Shown: positions 27,479 through 36,640, counted from the first letter of the stretch. The stretch: DNA of 64,000 nucleotides from Ignavibacteria bacterium UBA7675 (GCA_002483085.1 DLHF01000062.1:86230-150229), one strand, 5' to 3'. Notes: generated by a model from the letters alone, not told the origin. A program made the numbers and translations.

Positions 27479-28300
27479 ATGATAAAACTCATTTTTACTT
27501 TCTTTTACCCCCTATTATTATTTTTTTTCGGCGCGGGAATCAATGTGTACTCTGCTTTTGCACGCCCGGCATCCGACAGCGCAAGCACATCAGCCAAGCG
27601 TACACCGATTCTGCTCGGAGTGTTTGTGTCGCCTGTTTTTGGGATTACTGCTCCGGAATTTGCGAATGAATACAGGCAGATCAGCAATACTCTGTTTGCA
27701 TTCGACAGCCCGCTGGCCATAGGCGCAACCACTAAGACCACTATCGGGCAATTTCGTGTAGGAGCCTCCGTAGAAGCCTATCGAGCGCGATTTCAGGATA
27801 ATTACCGGCAGAATTTTATCAAATTAGACTCCTTCGGCGATACCGTGCGCGGGTTCAGAGGCATATACCAAGATTTTAATATCAAGGTGCTCCCGGTATT
27901 CGCCACTATCGAAGTTGTGCCCGTAGCTGCTCAGTTCCGAACGTATGCCGGAGCCGGAATAGGAATAGCCTATACCGAGATTTTCTGGAGCGAGACAATA
28001 AACAGCACCGACCCACTCGACATACGCACTGGCGGCGTGCACATCGACGAAACGCGCTTTATACCGGCTTTCCGCCTGTACACAGGTATGGAACTCGGCT
28101 TCGACAGGAGTGAAGGCAATTCGCCATTGCACAGTCTATTTATAGAAGTCCGCTATTCGTTCATCTCTACTTCGCTTCCCCTTCTGGAACGGGTGTTTCC
28201 ACAAGTGGATCGTGCTCCGGCAGCCTGGAAAGAGAGCTTTTCAGTGCGGACAGGTGGCTTCGCCATAGCCGCAGGTATTGCGCTTCAGTTCAGTCGGTAG
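27479..28300 (+). CDS. Outer-membrane beta-barrel protein, unknown function
   Basis: A 273-residue exported protein: a signal peptide with a very hydrophobic core (MIKLIFTFFYPLLLFFFGAG), then alternating strands typical of an eight-stranded outer-membrane barrel (TIGQFRVGASVEAYRAR, FRTYAGAGIGIAYTEIF, FRLYTGMELGFDRSEG, FIEVRYSFISTSL), ending in a strand with terminal aromatic character (GGFAIAAGIALQFSR). It could be a PorT-like or OmpA-barrel-like protein, but no diagnostic motif decides this. It is transcribed away from porX and stands alone before hpf. Confidence 0.7.
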   Translation: MIKLIFTFFYPLLLFFFGAGINVYSAFARPASDSASTSAKRTPILLGVFVSPVFGITAPEFANEYRQISNTLFAFDSPLAIGATTKTTIGQFRVGASVEAYRARFQDNYRQNFIKLDSFGDTVRGFRGIYQDFNIKVLPVFATIEVVPVAAQFRTYAGAGIGIAYTEIFWSETINSTDPLDIRTGGVHIDETRFIPAFRLYTGMELGFDRSEGNSPLHSLFIEVRYSFISTSLPLLERVFPQVDRAPAAWKESFSVRTGGFAIAAGIALQFSR

Positions 28301-28562
28301 TTTCTTCGCAACTACAGCCTACAGCCGCCGTACTATACCCACAGTTGTTCAGGGCACTTTTTTTCCCGACATTGAGTATATTTGTCGGAGTGCGAGAAGC
28401 ACAACAGAGAAGTACTGCATCTACTGTATCTGCCGATAATAAACAGATACACCTGCGTGCTCTGCTCTGGCCCAGGGTGCAGGAAGAGGTATAGGGTGTT
28501 GCGTGAAATCAGGATTAGGCGCAGCGCACTTTCGTTTTACTCATTTTCGTACAGGATGTGTT

Positions 28563-28907
28563 ATGGAGATCAAATTCACAGCACGCCATTTTAAGGCGGC
28601 ACCGGAATTACAACAGGAAGCAATAGACAGCGCTCATAACTTCGAAAAATTCTTTGAAGGCATTATCAGCGTTGAAATTATTCTTGTCGAAGAATCTTCC
28701 CGCGAGAACCTGAAATCAGCAGAATATATCGTGTATGTGCAAGATCATACCATCGTGGCAAAGGAAGCTACCGAGGATTATTATAAGAGCATCAACGCAG
28801 CGGCTGAAAAAGTGGTGCGCCAGTTGCGTAAGCTGAAAACACGGGCGACAAAAGACCTCCATCAATCAGTCGAAATAAGCCCCGAAAGCGATCTCGATCT
28901 GATGTAA
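28563..28907 (+). CDS. hpf: Ribosome hibernation-promoting factor, short form
   Basis: A 114-residue HPF/YfiA-family protein that binds the 30S subunit and inactivates ribosomes in stationary phase. Recognisable blocks are MEIKFTARHFKAAPEL at the N-terminus, EIILVEESSRENLKSAEYIV and the helix YKSINAAAEKVVRQLRKLKT. The C-terminal dimerisation domain of long HPF is absent. The start at 28563 matches the family N-terminus; an in-frame ATG 20 codons upstream would add unrelated residues. A perfect 15-bp hairpin follows the gene, and hprK begins 85 bases later. Confidence 0.92.
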   Translation: MEIKFTARHFKAAPELQQEAIDSAHNFEKFFEGIISVEIILVEESSRENLKSAEYIVYVQDHTIVAKEATEDYYKSINAAAEKVVRQLRKLKTRATKDLHQSVEISPESDLDLM

Positions 28908-28913
28908 TATCCG

Positions 28914-28948
28914 GCATCAGGCCGCCGCGTAGTGCGGCGGCCTGATGC
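28914..28948 (+). terminator. Perfect 15-bp hairpin between hpf and hprK
   Basis: GCATCAGGCCGCCGC pairs completely with GCGGCGGCCTGATGC around a five-base loop. No T tract follows, so it may be a weak terminator, an mRNA-stabilising 3' structure or a processing site separating hpf from hprK. Confidence 0.6.
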
Positions 28949-28992
28949 ATCGGTTCGTACCTCTGCATTGTCCATCCTCAAACACATCGCCT

Positions 28993-30018
28993 ATGCCAAT
29001 TCTCGACAATCTTCAGCCTATTATTTGCGATAAGATAACCGTAGGCGAAATGCTCTCTTCGCCTCATATTCGCTTCCCGCTTTCCCTGCTCAACAGCGGT
29101 GCAGGGCTGAAGAACGAGATTACAGAAAGAAATATCCATCGCCCCCAGCTCGCCCTTGCTGGCTATGTAGAGCTGTTCACTTATCATCGGGTGCAGATAT
29201 TCGGCAATACAGAAATATACTATCTAAAAAGCCTTACGCTCGAACAGCGCATTCAGGCGTTTGCCAATATCGCTCGGTTCAATGTACCCTGTATTATCAT
29301 AGCAAACGACCACCGCCTCGACGACGAATTGATGGATATTGCTACACAAAGCAACATCGCCGTTCTGTCTACACCCTGCGAAACAACAAAGGTGCTGCAC
29401 TACCTTTCTGAATTCCTCGAACTGCAATTTGCGCCTCGCGCTGTGCTCCACGGCTCGCTTATGGATGTCTATGGCGTGGGAATTATGTTTATAGGGCGCA
29501 GTGGTATTGGCAAAAGCGAAGTAGCGCTGGACCTCATAGAACGCGGCCACAGATTAGTAGCCGATGATGTGGTTATGCTTATAAGAAAAAGCGAAGATAT
29601 TCTTCTCGGCATGGGGACAAGTATGGTCCACCATTTCATGGAAATTCGCGGGCTCGGCATTATTGATATACGACAGATGTTTGGCGTGCGCGCTATCCGT
29701 TTCCAAAAACGCCTGGAAATTGTTGTCGAGCTCGAAGAGTGGAATCCCGAGACCGAATACACTCGCACAGGGCTGGATCGCCAGACTATTTCCCTGCTCG
29801 ATACGACGATAACATTTATTAAATTACCTATTCTTCCGGGCAAAAATATTACCGTCATAGCTGAAGTCATTGCTCTGAACTACTTGCTGCACCTCTACGG
29901 ATACGATGCGGCAAAAGAGCTCTCCGACAAACTGCAGACAAAAATCGAAAAGAAATCAAGAGGGGAACTCCTGCACGACGAGCGCATCTTTCCGTATTTC
30001 AGTCACGACGACGAGTAG
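28993..30018 (+). CDS. hprK: HPr kinase/phosphorylase
   Basis: A 341-residue bifunctional enzyme that phosphorylates and dephosphorylates a seryl residue of HPr. The N-terminal MurF-like domain (about 1-135) is followed by the kinase domain with the catalytic His (VLHGSLMDVYGVG), Walker A GRSGIGKSE (about 168-176), the acid-rich DDVVMLIRK and the diagnostic motif EIRGLGIIDIRQMFG. The start at 28993 (MPILDNLQPI) gives the family length; an upstream in-frame ATG overlaps the hpf hairpin. No PTS gene is in the window. HprK also occurs in Bacteroidota/Chlorobi with incomplete PTS, where it has a regulatory role. Confidence 0.93.
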   Translation: MPILDNLQPIICDKITVGEMLSSPHIRFPLSLLNSGAGLKNEITERNIHRPQLALAGYVELFTYHRVQIFGNTEIYYLKSLTLEQRIQAFANIARFNVPCIIIANDHRLDDELMDIATQSNIAVLSTPCETTKVLHYLSEFLELQFAPRAVLHGSLMDVYGVGIMFIGRSGIGKSEVALDLIERGHRLVADDVVMLIRKSEDILLGMGTSMVHHFMEIRGLGIIDIRQMFGVRAIRFQKRLEIVVELEEWNPETEYTRTGLDRQTISLLDTTITFIKLPILPGKNITVIAEVIALNYLLHLYGYDAAKELSDKLQTKIEKKSRGELLHDERIFPYFSHDDE

Positions 30019-30118
30019 CCGCTGTACTTCGGCTCTCTTGCGCTGCCGTGTATCTCCCTCTGCAAATCCCGACAACCCATAGAATGTTCAACCCTTATCC
30101 CGAAAGGTGTCACAAAAA

Positions 30119-31903
30119 ATGAGAAACATATTTTTTGGCAAATCGGCTCTCATGTCGGCTGTGTGTATAAGCAGCGCGCTCGCTCTTTTCTCCTGTACCG
30201 GAGGCAGTGGTGGCCCCGAATCCAACGCCGATGTAGGTGCGCCTGTAAAAGGCGACTGGATTATTACCCACGAGCTTTCAGATCCAGAAGGACTGAATCC
30301 CATGATTACGAATGACGCGAGCAGCTCAAAAATTGGCAAGTTTATCTTCGAGTCGATGATTGATATCGATTATAAAACCGCTGAGCTCTATCCAGTAATC
30401 GCTGAAAGCAGGCCGACAATCTCCGACGATCACCTTAGCTACACATTCAAACTCCGCAATAATGTGAAGTTCAGCGATGGTAAACCGCTTACGGCGAAAG
30501 ACGTGGTCTTCAGCTTTAAGATCATTAAGAACCCGCTCATCGTGAATGCTGCCGCCCTGCGCAACTACTTTCTGGACGTAAAAGATGTAGTAGCTACCGA
30601 CGACTACACGGTGACAGTGACAATGTCCAAGCCCTACTTCCTTGCCGAGAATGTTGTTGGTACACTGCAAATTCTGCCCAAACACGTGCTGGACCCGCAG
30701 AGCCTGACCGATCAGTACACCTTTGCTCAAGCCAACGACATAGAAAAAGCGCCGTCGAACAAGGCAATGAGCGATTTTGCAAAGTGGTTCGATACCCCAG
30801 AGCGCAACAGGCAAAAAGAGTTCCTCATCGGAACCGGCCCCTATACGTTCGAAGAATGGAAAACCAGCGAGAGTATAAAGATTAAACGCTTTGATGGCTA
30901 CTGGAATGCTGGAAATGACCCGTATAAAGCCAGCTATCCAGATAAGATCGTGTTCCGCACAGTCAACGACCGCACAACTGCTGTGAATAATCTCAAGAAT
31001 CAGGACCTCGACTTTATAGAGTATATTCCGCCCGCGATGTTCGACGATATCGATACGATGTCTACAACGCATCTGAGAAAAGATCAATACCTCGTACCGA
31101 CATATATGTACATTGCGTGGAACCAACGCCGCCCAGTCTTTGGCGACAAAAAAACACGGCAGGCGCTTTCCTATCTCGTCGATAAAAACACGCTTATCAA
31201 AACTGTGATGCGCGGCTTTGCCATTCCCACCAGTAGCCCGATTTATTTTGGCCGCCCAGAGTACGACTCTACGCTGAATAAATACGAGTACAACACGACA
31301 AAAGCCAAACAACTGCTGGCCGAAGCAGGCTGGACCGATTCCAATGGCGATGGGATTCTCGACCGCACCATTGGCGGCAAACGCACAGATTTTACGTTTA
31401 CATTCCTGCTCAATGCAGGCAATGAAATGCGCGAAAATATTGCGCTGCTGCTTGTAGATGAATTCAAAAAAGCAGGCATTAAAGCCGAAGTTCAGAAAAT
31501 TGAATGGTCGGTGTTTCTAGAGAATATTAAAACGAACAAGTTTGATGCAATGATTGGAGCTTGGGTGAACGACCCCACACCGAGCGACTTGTATCAAATA
31601 TGGCATTCCTCGCAGATCAACAACAAGGGCTCCAACTACGCGGCGTTTAATGTGCCGCGTGCCGACCAGCTTATCGAGATGATTCGCACGGAGTTCGACG
31701 AAGCAAAACGCATGGAATACTACCGCGAATTCCAGCAAATTATCAGTGATGAACAGCCGTACACGTTCCTGTGGGTGCTGAAGTATCCTACAGCCTACGA
31801 CAAGCGCATTCAGAATATGAAGTTCTATAATGTGCGCCCGGGATACATCAGCAATACGTGGTGGGTGCCGCAATCGACTCAGCGCTATAAAGATGCTCAG
31901 TAA
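30119..31903 (+). CDS. Peptide/nickel ABC transporter substrate-binding lipoprotein, copy 1
   Basis: A 594-residue SBP_bac_5 family protein. The start at 30119 gives a lipoprotein signal with Cys at residue 26 (ALALFSCTGG). Family features: SDPEGLNPMITNDASSSK, LYPVIAESRPTIS, VKFSDGKPLTAKDVVFSF, GTGPYTFEEWK and NQRRPVFGDKKTRQALSYL. Such proteins deliver oligopeptides or other solutes to an inner-membrane ABC permease. No permease or ATPase genes adjoin it, so the partners must lie elsewhere. The gene at 32364 is a close paralogue; a terminator and a dispersed repeat lie between them. Confidence 0.9.
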   Translation: MRNIFFGKSALMSAVCISSALALFSCTGGSGGPESNADVGAPVKGDWIITHELSDPEGLNPMITNDASSSKIGKFIFESMIDIDYKTAELYPVIAESRPTISDDHLSYTFKLRNNVKFSDGKPLTAKDVVFSFKIIKNPLIVNAAALRNYFLDVKDVVATDDYTVTVTMSKPYFLAENVVGTLQILPKHVLDPQSLTDQYTFAQANDIEKAPSNKAMSDFAKWFDTPERNRQKEFLIGTGPYTFEEWKTSESIKIKRFDGYWNAGNDPYKASYPDKIVFRTVNDRTTAVNNLKNQDLDFIEYIPPAMFDDIDTMSTTHLRKDQYLVPTYMYIAWNQRRPVFGDKKTRQALSYLVDKNTLIKTVMRGFAIPTSSPIYFGRPEYDSTLNKYEYNTTKAKQLLAEAGWTDSNGDGILDRTIGGKRTDFTFTFLLNAGNEMRENIALLLVDEFKKAGIKAEVQKIEWSVFLENIKTNKFDAMIGAWVNDPTPSDLYQIWHSSQINNKGSNYAAFNVPRADQLIEMIRTEFDEAKRMEYYREFQQIISDEQPYTFLWVLKYPTAYDKRIQNMKFYNVRPGYISNTWWVPQSTQRYKDAQ

Positions 31904-31926
31904 GCATAACTATTCTGCAAAAAAGG

Positions 31927-31949
31927 CGCCCGGGAAACCGGGCGTTTTT
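31927..31949 (+). terminator. Terminator after binding-protein copy 1
   Basis: CGCCCGG, a GAAA tetraloop and CCGGGCG are followed by five T residues, 24 bases after the stop. A classic GNRA-loop terminator. Confidence 0.9.
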
Positions 31950-32013
31950 GTTATAGAGCCCCGCAGCGCCATTTCTCCCCCTCTGGCTTTCGATTATCTG
32001 CTCGGCCAAGGCT

Positions 32014-32258
32014 TGTGGCACGGGCGTCTTCGGATGGGGCGGCGTAGAGGCGCCTCAAGCGACGCCCCTACGCCGCGTCGCTGTCACCGGTCGCACAACC
32101 CGCTTGCTTGTTGCCCCCGAAGGCCAGCCGCCGGAAATACTCTGCACACACCCCGCCGAAACGCTCTCCTCCTGCAATTCCTGCGGTTGAGGCAGCTCAA
32201 CGCGGCGGACGTGCAACGCGCTGCAGCGACTGAATGCAAAATCGAAGACAGAAGCGCA
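32014..32258 (+). repeat. Dispersed hairpin repeat, copy C (longest)
   Basis: Begins TTGTGGCACGGGCGTC, has an enlarged stem region, then GTCGCTGTCACCGGTCGCA (32078-32096), TTGCCCCCGAAGGCCAGCC, GCCGCCGGAA (32130s) and a 3' end GAAGACAGAAGCGCAA at about 32243-32258. In the stem region GGGCGTC (32022-32028) can pair with GACGCCC (32061-32067), while GCGGCGTAG can pair with CTACGCCGC just beyond it; the two pairings cross, giving alternative folds. It fills the gap between the two binding-protein genes, on their strand. Confidence 0.85.
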
Positions 32259-32363
32259 ACCCCGCATTTTCCCATGTACAGCTATGCCCAGTTCGCAGGA
32301 ATTTGTAAATTGAACCCGGATTCGGGTAGTTCGAGTGTATTTCTCTCCTGTAGGACAGTCCCT

Positions 32364-34106
32364 ATGCTTGTCAACATCAAATTACTCACACTCTGTACAC
32401 TGGTGCTGATGACAGCCGTAGGGTGTTACCCGGCCACTGCGCTGGCAGCCGACCCAGCACCGGAGAGCGGGGGTATGATATTTCTCCATGAGCTCTCCGA
32501 TCCAGAGGGACTAAATCCATTTATTACAAATGATGCGTCCAGCACAAAAATTGACAAGCTCATCTTTGAGTCGATGCTGGAACTCAACTACAAGACCGCT
32601 GAACTCTATCCGGTCATCGCCGAAAGCAGGCCGACACTCTCCAGCGATTATCTTACCTACACCTTCAAGCTCCGCCATAATGTAACGTTCAGCGATGGCA
32701 TGCCGCTTACGGCGAAAGATGTAATCTTCAGCCTGAAGGTTGTCAAGAATCCGCTCATCGTCAATGCCACCGCCATGCGCAACTACTTCCTCGATGTAAA
32801 AAATGTTGAGGCTACCAACGATTACACCATAGCTGTGACGATGGCCAAGCCCTACTTTCTGGCTGAATACTTCATCGGTAGTCTGCAAATCCTGCCCAAA
32901 CACGTGCTCGACCCGCAGAACCTGACCGACCAGTACAGCTTTGCCCAAACTAACGACGTTGCAACAGCAGCCAAAAACAAGGCGATGAACAATTTTGCAA
33001 CGTGGTTCGACACGCCAGAGCGCAACAGACAAAAAGAGTTCATCGTTGGAACCGGGCCGTATGTGTTTGAAGAGTGGCGCACCAACGAACGCCTTACGCT
33101 CAGGCGCTCGGCCAGCTACTGGAATGCAGGCAACGACGCATACAAAACCAGCTATCCCGACCGCATTTCTTTTATAGTAACCAACGATCGCTCTACAGCC
33201 ATAAAAGAACTGCAAATGGAGTACATAGACTTTATCGAATACATCCCTCCTGCGATTTTTGCCGACATAGACACAGCGGCATTTCCGCATATTGCCACCA
33301 CCAGCTACATTGTCCCGACCTACATGTACATCGGCTGGAACCAGCGCCGCTCCGTCTTTGCCAATAAAAAAACACGGCAAGCACTTTCTTATCTCGTCGA
33401 TAAAAACACGCTTATCAGCACAGTAATGCACGGCTTTGCCATACCCACCAATAGCCCGATCTACTTTGGTCGACCGGAATACGACTCCACGCTGAATACA
33501 TACGAGTACAATACAGCAAAAGCAAAACAACTTCTGGCCGAAGCCGGTTGGACTGATTCTAATGGCGATAGCATTCTCGACCGCACGGTAAACGGACAGC
33601 GCACCGATTTTACATTTACATTTTTGCTCAATGCAGGCAATGAACAGCGCGAGAGCATTGCGCTCTTTATAATTGAAGAACTGAAAAAAGTTGGTATCAA
33701 AGCCGATATTCAGAAAGTCGATTGGTCGGTGTTTCTGGAAAACCTAAAGACCCACGATTTTGATGCCATGATTGGCGCATGGATAACTGACCCCACACCA
33801 AACGATCCGCGCCAGATATGGCATTCCTCACAGAGCAGCAACGGTTCCAACTATGTGAGCTTCGCCGTACCTCGTGCCGACCAGCTTATCGACATGATCC
33901 GCACAGAATTCGACGAAGCAAAACGCATGCAGTACTACCGTGAGTTCCAGCAAATTATCAGCGATGAACAGCCGTACACATTTCTATGGGTGCTGAAGTA
34001 CCCTACAGCCTACAACAAGCGCCTCCACAATGTAAAATTTTATTCGGTGCGCCCCGGCTATGTGCCCAACACATGGTGGACGCCCAAAGCTCTGCAACAG
34101 AACTAA
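32364..34106 (+). CDS. Peptide/nickel ABC transporter substrate-binding lipoprotein, copy 2
   Basis: A 580-residue paralogue of the protein at 30119, collinear and strongly similar from SDPEGLNPFITNDASS to the C-terminus (VRPGYVPNTWW). The start at 32364 gives a signal peptide with a possible lipobox (TAVGC, Cys 21), although cleavage after ALAAD is an alternative. An open frame extends far upstream through the dispersed repeat but has no family character, so the earlier starts are rejected. The GDP-fucose synthase begins 27 bases after the stop and may be cotranscribed. Like its paralogue it lacks adjacent permease genes. Confidence 0.9.
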   Translation: MLVNIKLLTLCTLVLMTAVGCYPATALAADPAPESGGMIFLHELSDPEGLNPFITNDASSTKIDKLIFESMLELNYKTAELYPVIAESRPTLSSDYLTYTFKLRHNVTFSDGMPLTAKDVIFSLKVVKNPLIVNATAMRNYFLDVKNVEATNDYTIAVTMAKPYFLAEYFIGSLQILPKHVLDPQNLTDQYSFAQTNDVATAAKNKAMNNFATWFDTPERNRQKEFIVGTGPYVFEEWRTNERLTLRRSASYWNAGNDAYKTSYPDRISFIVTNDRSTAIKELQMEYIDFIEYIPPAIFADIDTAAFPHIATTSYIVPTYMYIGWNQRRSVFANKKTRQALSYLVDKNTLISTVMHGFAIPTNSPIYFGRPEYDSTLNTYEYNTAKAKQLLAEAGWTDSNGDSILDRTVNGQRTDFTFTFLLNAGNEQRESIALFIIEELKKVGIKADIQKVDWSVFLENLKTHDFDAMIGAWITDPTPNDPRQIWHSSQSSNGSNYVSFAVPRADQLIDMIRTEFDEAKRMQYYREFQQIISDEQPYTFLWVLKYPTAYNKRLHNVKFYSVRPGYVPNTWWTPKALQQN

Positions 34107-34132
34107 CCTTGCAAACAGAACTCAGGACAACT

Positions 34133-35080
34133 ATGAACACATTGGATAAGATATATATAGCTGGCCATCGCGGTCTTGTGGGGTCGGCAATCATGCGGCG
34201 ATTGCAGCAGGATGGCTACTCTAACATCATTGCTCGCACATCCGCAGAACTCGACCTGCGACGGCAAGCAGATGTAGAAGCATTTTTTGCACAAGAGCAG
34301 CCTGAGTATGTCTTCCTTGCAGCAGCAAAAGTGGGCGGTATTCACGCCAATAACACATACCGTGCAGACTTTTTATTAGACAATCTCCAGATACAGAACA
34401 ACATCATCCAGTCGGCATTCCGCACTGGCATAAAGAAGCTGCTCTTTCTCGGAAGCTCGTGCATTTACCCAAAATTCGCACCGCAGCCAATGACTGAAGA
34501 CGCGTTATTAACAGGTGTATTAGAGCCTACAAACGAGCCATACGCTATTGCAAAGATAGCGGGAATAAAGCTGTGCGAAGCCATGCGCGACCAATACGGA
34601 TTCAACGCCGTTTCGTGCATGCCTACCAATTTGTACGGCCCGCACGACAACTTCGATTTAGAGAACTCACATGTGCTGCCAGCGCTCATCCGCAAATTCC
34701 ACGAAGCAAAAGTATCGGGTAGCCCAACGGTAATGCTGTGGGGTACAGGCTCGGCCCGGCGCGAATTTCTGCACGCCGACGACGCTGCTGGCGCAATGGT
34801 ATTTCTTATGAACAACTACGACGAACGACAATTCGTGAACATCGGCACCGGATGCGATATTTCTATCCGCGAACTGGCCGAGCTGATGAAAGAAATCGTG
34901 GGCTTCGAGGGCGAACTCGTGTGGGATAGTACAAAGCCCGATGGCACTCCGCGCAAGCTGCTTGATGTGTCGCGCCTGCACAATCTCGGCTGGCAGCACT
35001 CTATCGACCTGCGCAGCGGCATACAACACGCCTATGAGTGGTTTGTACAGCACGAAGCATCCGCAACAACATCGGCGTAG
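34133..35080 (+). CDS. fcl: GDP-L-fucose synthase
   Basis: A 315-residue short-chain dehydrogenase/reductase. It has the nucleotide-binding motif GHRGLVGSA at the N-terminus, the Fcl hallmark AAKVGGIHANN, the catalytic Ser in GSSCIYPK and the YxxxK pair in YAIAKIAGIK, plus the substrate site NLYGPHDNFDLENSHVLPA. The enzyme epimerises and reduces GDP-4-keto-6-deoxy-mannose to GDP-L-fucose using NADPH, supplying fucose for surface glycans. GDP-mannose dehydratase is not in the window. The start at 34133 follows the CTATG context. Confidence 0.95.
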   Translation: MNTLDKIYIAGHRGLVGSAIMRRLQQDGYSNIIARTSAELDLRRQADVEAFFAQEQPEYVFLAAAKVGGIHANNTYRADFLLDNLQIQNNIIQSAFRTGIKKLLFLGSSCIYPKFAPQPMTEDALLTGVLEPTNEPYAIAKIAGIKLCEAMRDQYGFNAVSCMPTNLYGPHDNFDLENSHVLPALIRKFHEAKVSGSPTVMLWGTGSARREFLHADDAAGAMVFLMNNYDERQFVNIGTGCDISIRELAELMKEIVGFEGELVWDSTKPDGTPRKLLDVSRLHNLGWQHSIDLRSGIQHAYEWFVQHEASATTSA

Positions 35081-35148
35081 GAATATCTGGTTGCTGTACA
35101 TATCCGTGCTTAACTAACAATTTTCTACTTCCCGCTTTATGCAATCAC

Positions 35149-36423
35149 GTGGACACAACAACAAGCGCTCTCCCGGCTTCGCAAAAAGCGACAAAAGGCC
35201 AGATATTTTCCTGGACATTGTTCGACTTTGCCAACACCGGCTTCTCGGTGATGATGGTGACATTTGCCTTTCCGCTGTATTTCCAATCGATCATAGCAGG
35301 TGGCAACGACTTTTACTGGGGGCTTGCCGTTAGCCTCTCGATGCTTATTTGCGCGCTTGTTGCCCCACCGCTCGGGGCTGCAGCCGACTCCACTGATGGC
35401 AAAAAACAATTCCTTCTCGCTTTTACTGGCCTTTCTATTCTGGCTACAGTAGGATTGTACTTTTTTGCAGGGCCGGGCATGCTTCTGCCTGCAATGGGGC
35501 TGTTCATCCTCGCCAACGTTGGCTTTGAAAGCGGTATCGTGTTTTACGACGCCCTCTTGCCATCGCTTACCTCCGAGCGCAGCACAGGACGCCTTTCGGG
35601 CTATGGCTTTGCAATGGGATACTTCGGCTCGCTCGCTATTCTCGGCTTGTGCCTGCCGCTTATCGAAAACGGTTTTGAAGGCGCCAATGAATTTCCCTTC
35701 CGGCTTTCGTTCCTCGTTACAGCGGGATTTTTCCTTCTGTTCTCCATTCCTCTGTTCCTATTTGTCCCCGAAAGAAAACGTCCGAACCGCGAGCGCAATC
35801 ACTATATTCGCCAGGGATTCCTGCGCTCGTGGAGCACGCTTGCACACATACGCGAATACCCGAACGTCGCGCGTTTTCTGCTCGCGTTTTTCATCTACAA
35901 CGACGCCATTCTTACAGTGATTTCCTTTGCATCTATTTATGCCAAAGACACGCTAAAGTTCAGTATAGCTGAGCTTCTTCAGTTCTTTATTATCGTGCAG
36001 GTGACAGCGATTATAGGCTCGCTGGTCTTTGGCTTTATCGCCGACAGAATCGGCGCGCGCAAGACGATTATCATTACACTGTGCATGTGGATAGGCGTGG
36101 TTGTGCTGGCGTACTTCGCTGTTACAAAATCAGTATTCTACGGCGTGGGATTATTCGCAGGATTAGCTATTGGTTCGTCGCAATCCTCCAGCCGTAGCCT
36201 GATGACAAAACTCACACCCAAGGAGCGCACTGGAGAATTTTTCGGCTTTTATGATGGCTTTTTTGGCAAGGCTTCGGCCATTATCGGACCGATTACTTTT
36301 GGCTGGATGTCCACTGCATTTGGGCAGCGCCCTGCGATTGTATTTCTCTCGGTGTTTTTTGTAGCGGGCCTCATCCTGCTCACGCGCGTAAAGGAAGTGC
36401 CTGCGGAAACAGCAGAAGTATAG
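35149..36423 (+). CDS. MFS permease of the UMF1 (Atg22-like) family
   Basis: A 12-helix major facilitator protein, 424 residues from a GTG at 35149. The family signature is FSWTLFDFANTGFSVMMVT at the N-terminus, with RSTGRLSGYGFAMGYFG, DRIGARKTIII and LTPKERTGEFFGFYDGFFGKAS further on. UMF1 permeases are thought to export small molecules such as amino acids, but the substrate is unknown. The start is awkward: the frame is open back to an ATG at 35038 inside fcl, and the well-placed ATG at 35139 is out of frame. GTG at 35149 is my choice. Confidence 0.88.
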   Translation: MDTTTSALPASQKATKGQIFSWTLFDFANTGFSVMMVTFAFPLYFQSIIAGGNDFYWGLAVSLSMLICALVAPPLGAAADSTDGKKQFLLAFTGLSILATVGLYFFAGPGMLLPAMGLFILANVGFESGIVFYDALLPSLTSERSTGRLSGYGFAMGYFGSLAILGLCLPLIENGFEGANEFPFRLSFLVTAGFFLLFSIPLFLFVPERKRPNRERNHYIRQGFLRSWSTLAHIREYPNVARFLLAFFIYNDAILTVISFASIYAKDTLKFSIAELLQFFIIVQVTAIIGSLVFGFIADRIGARKTIIITLCMWIGVVVLAYFAVTKSVFYGVGLFAGLAIGSSQSSSRSLMTKLTPKERTGEFFGFYDGFFGKASAIIGPITFGWMSTAFGQRPAIVFLSVFFVAGLILLTRVKEVPAETAEV

Positions 36424-36463
36424 AAGCCGAGCGCGAACTTTAGAAAAACTCATAGAAGGTAAT

Positions 36464-36640
36464 TGTGGCACGGGCGTCGCTGCGGCGCCCGTGTAGTCGC
36501 TGTCACCGGTCGCAGAATCCGCCTTTCGGTTGCCCGACTGCCAGTCGCTGGAATGGACAAGCGGAAAGCTGCCGAAAAGCTACAAAGCGGAGATGCTGCG
36601 CGGTGCGGAGACGGAGCACACGAACGGAGACAGAAGCGAA
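36464..36640 (+). repeat. Dispersed hairpin repeat, copy D
   Basis: TTGTGGCACGGGCG, nine bases, CGCCCGTG, then GTCGCTGTCACCGGTCGCA. Here CACGGGCG and CGCCCGTG form a perfect 8-bp stem. It continues TTGCCCGACTGCCAGTCGC, TGGAATGG, and ends GGAGACAGAAGCGAAAA at about 36624-36640. It occupies most of the 378-base gap between the MFS gene and the ATPase, on the same strand; nothing else is recognisable there. Confidence 0.87.

Noticed and set aside
31830..32363. Upstream extension of the second binding-protein gene
   Set aside because: The translated extension is repeat DNA; the signal peptide begins at 32364.
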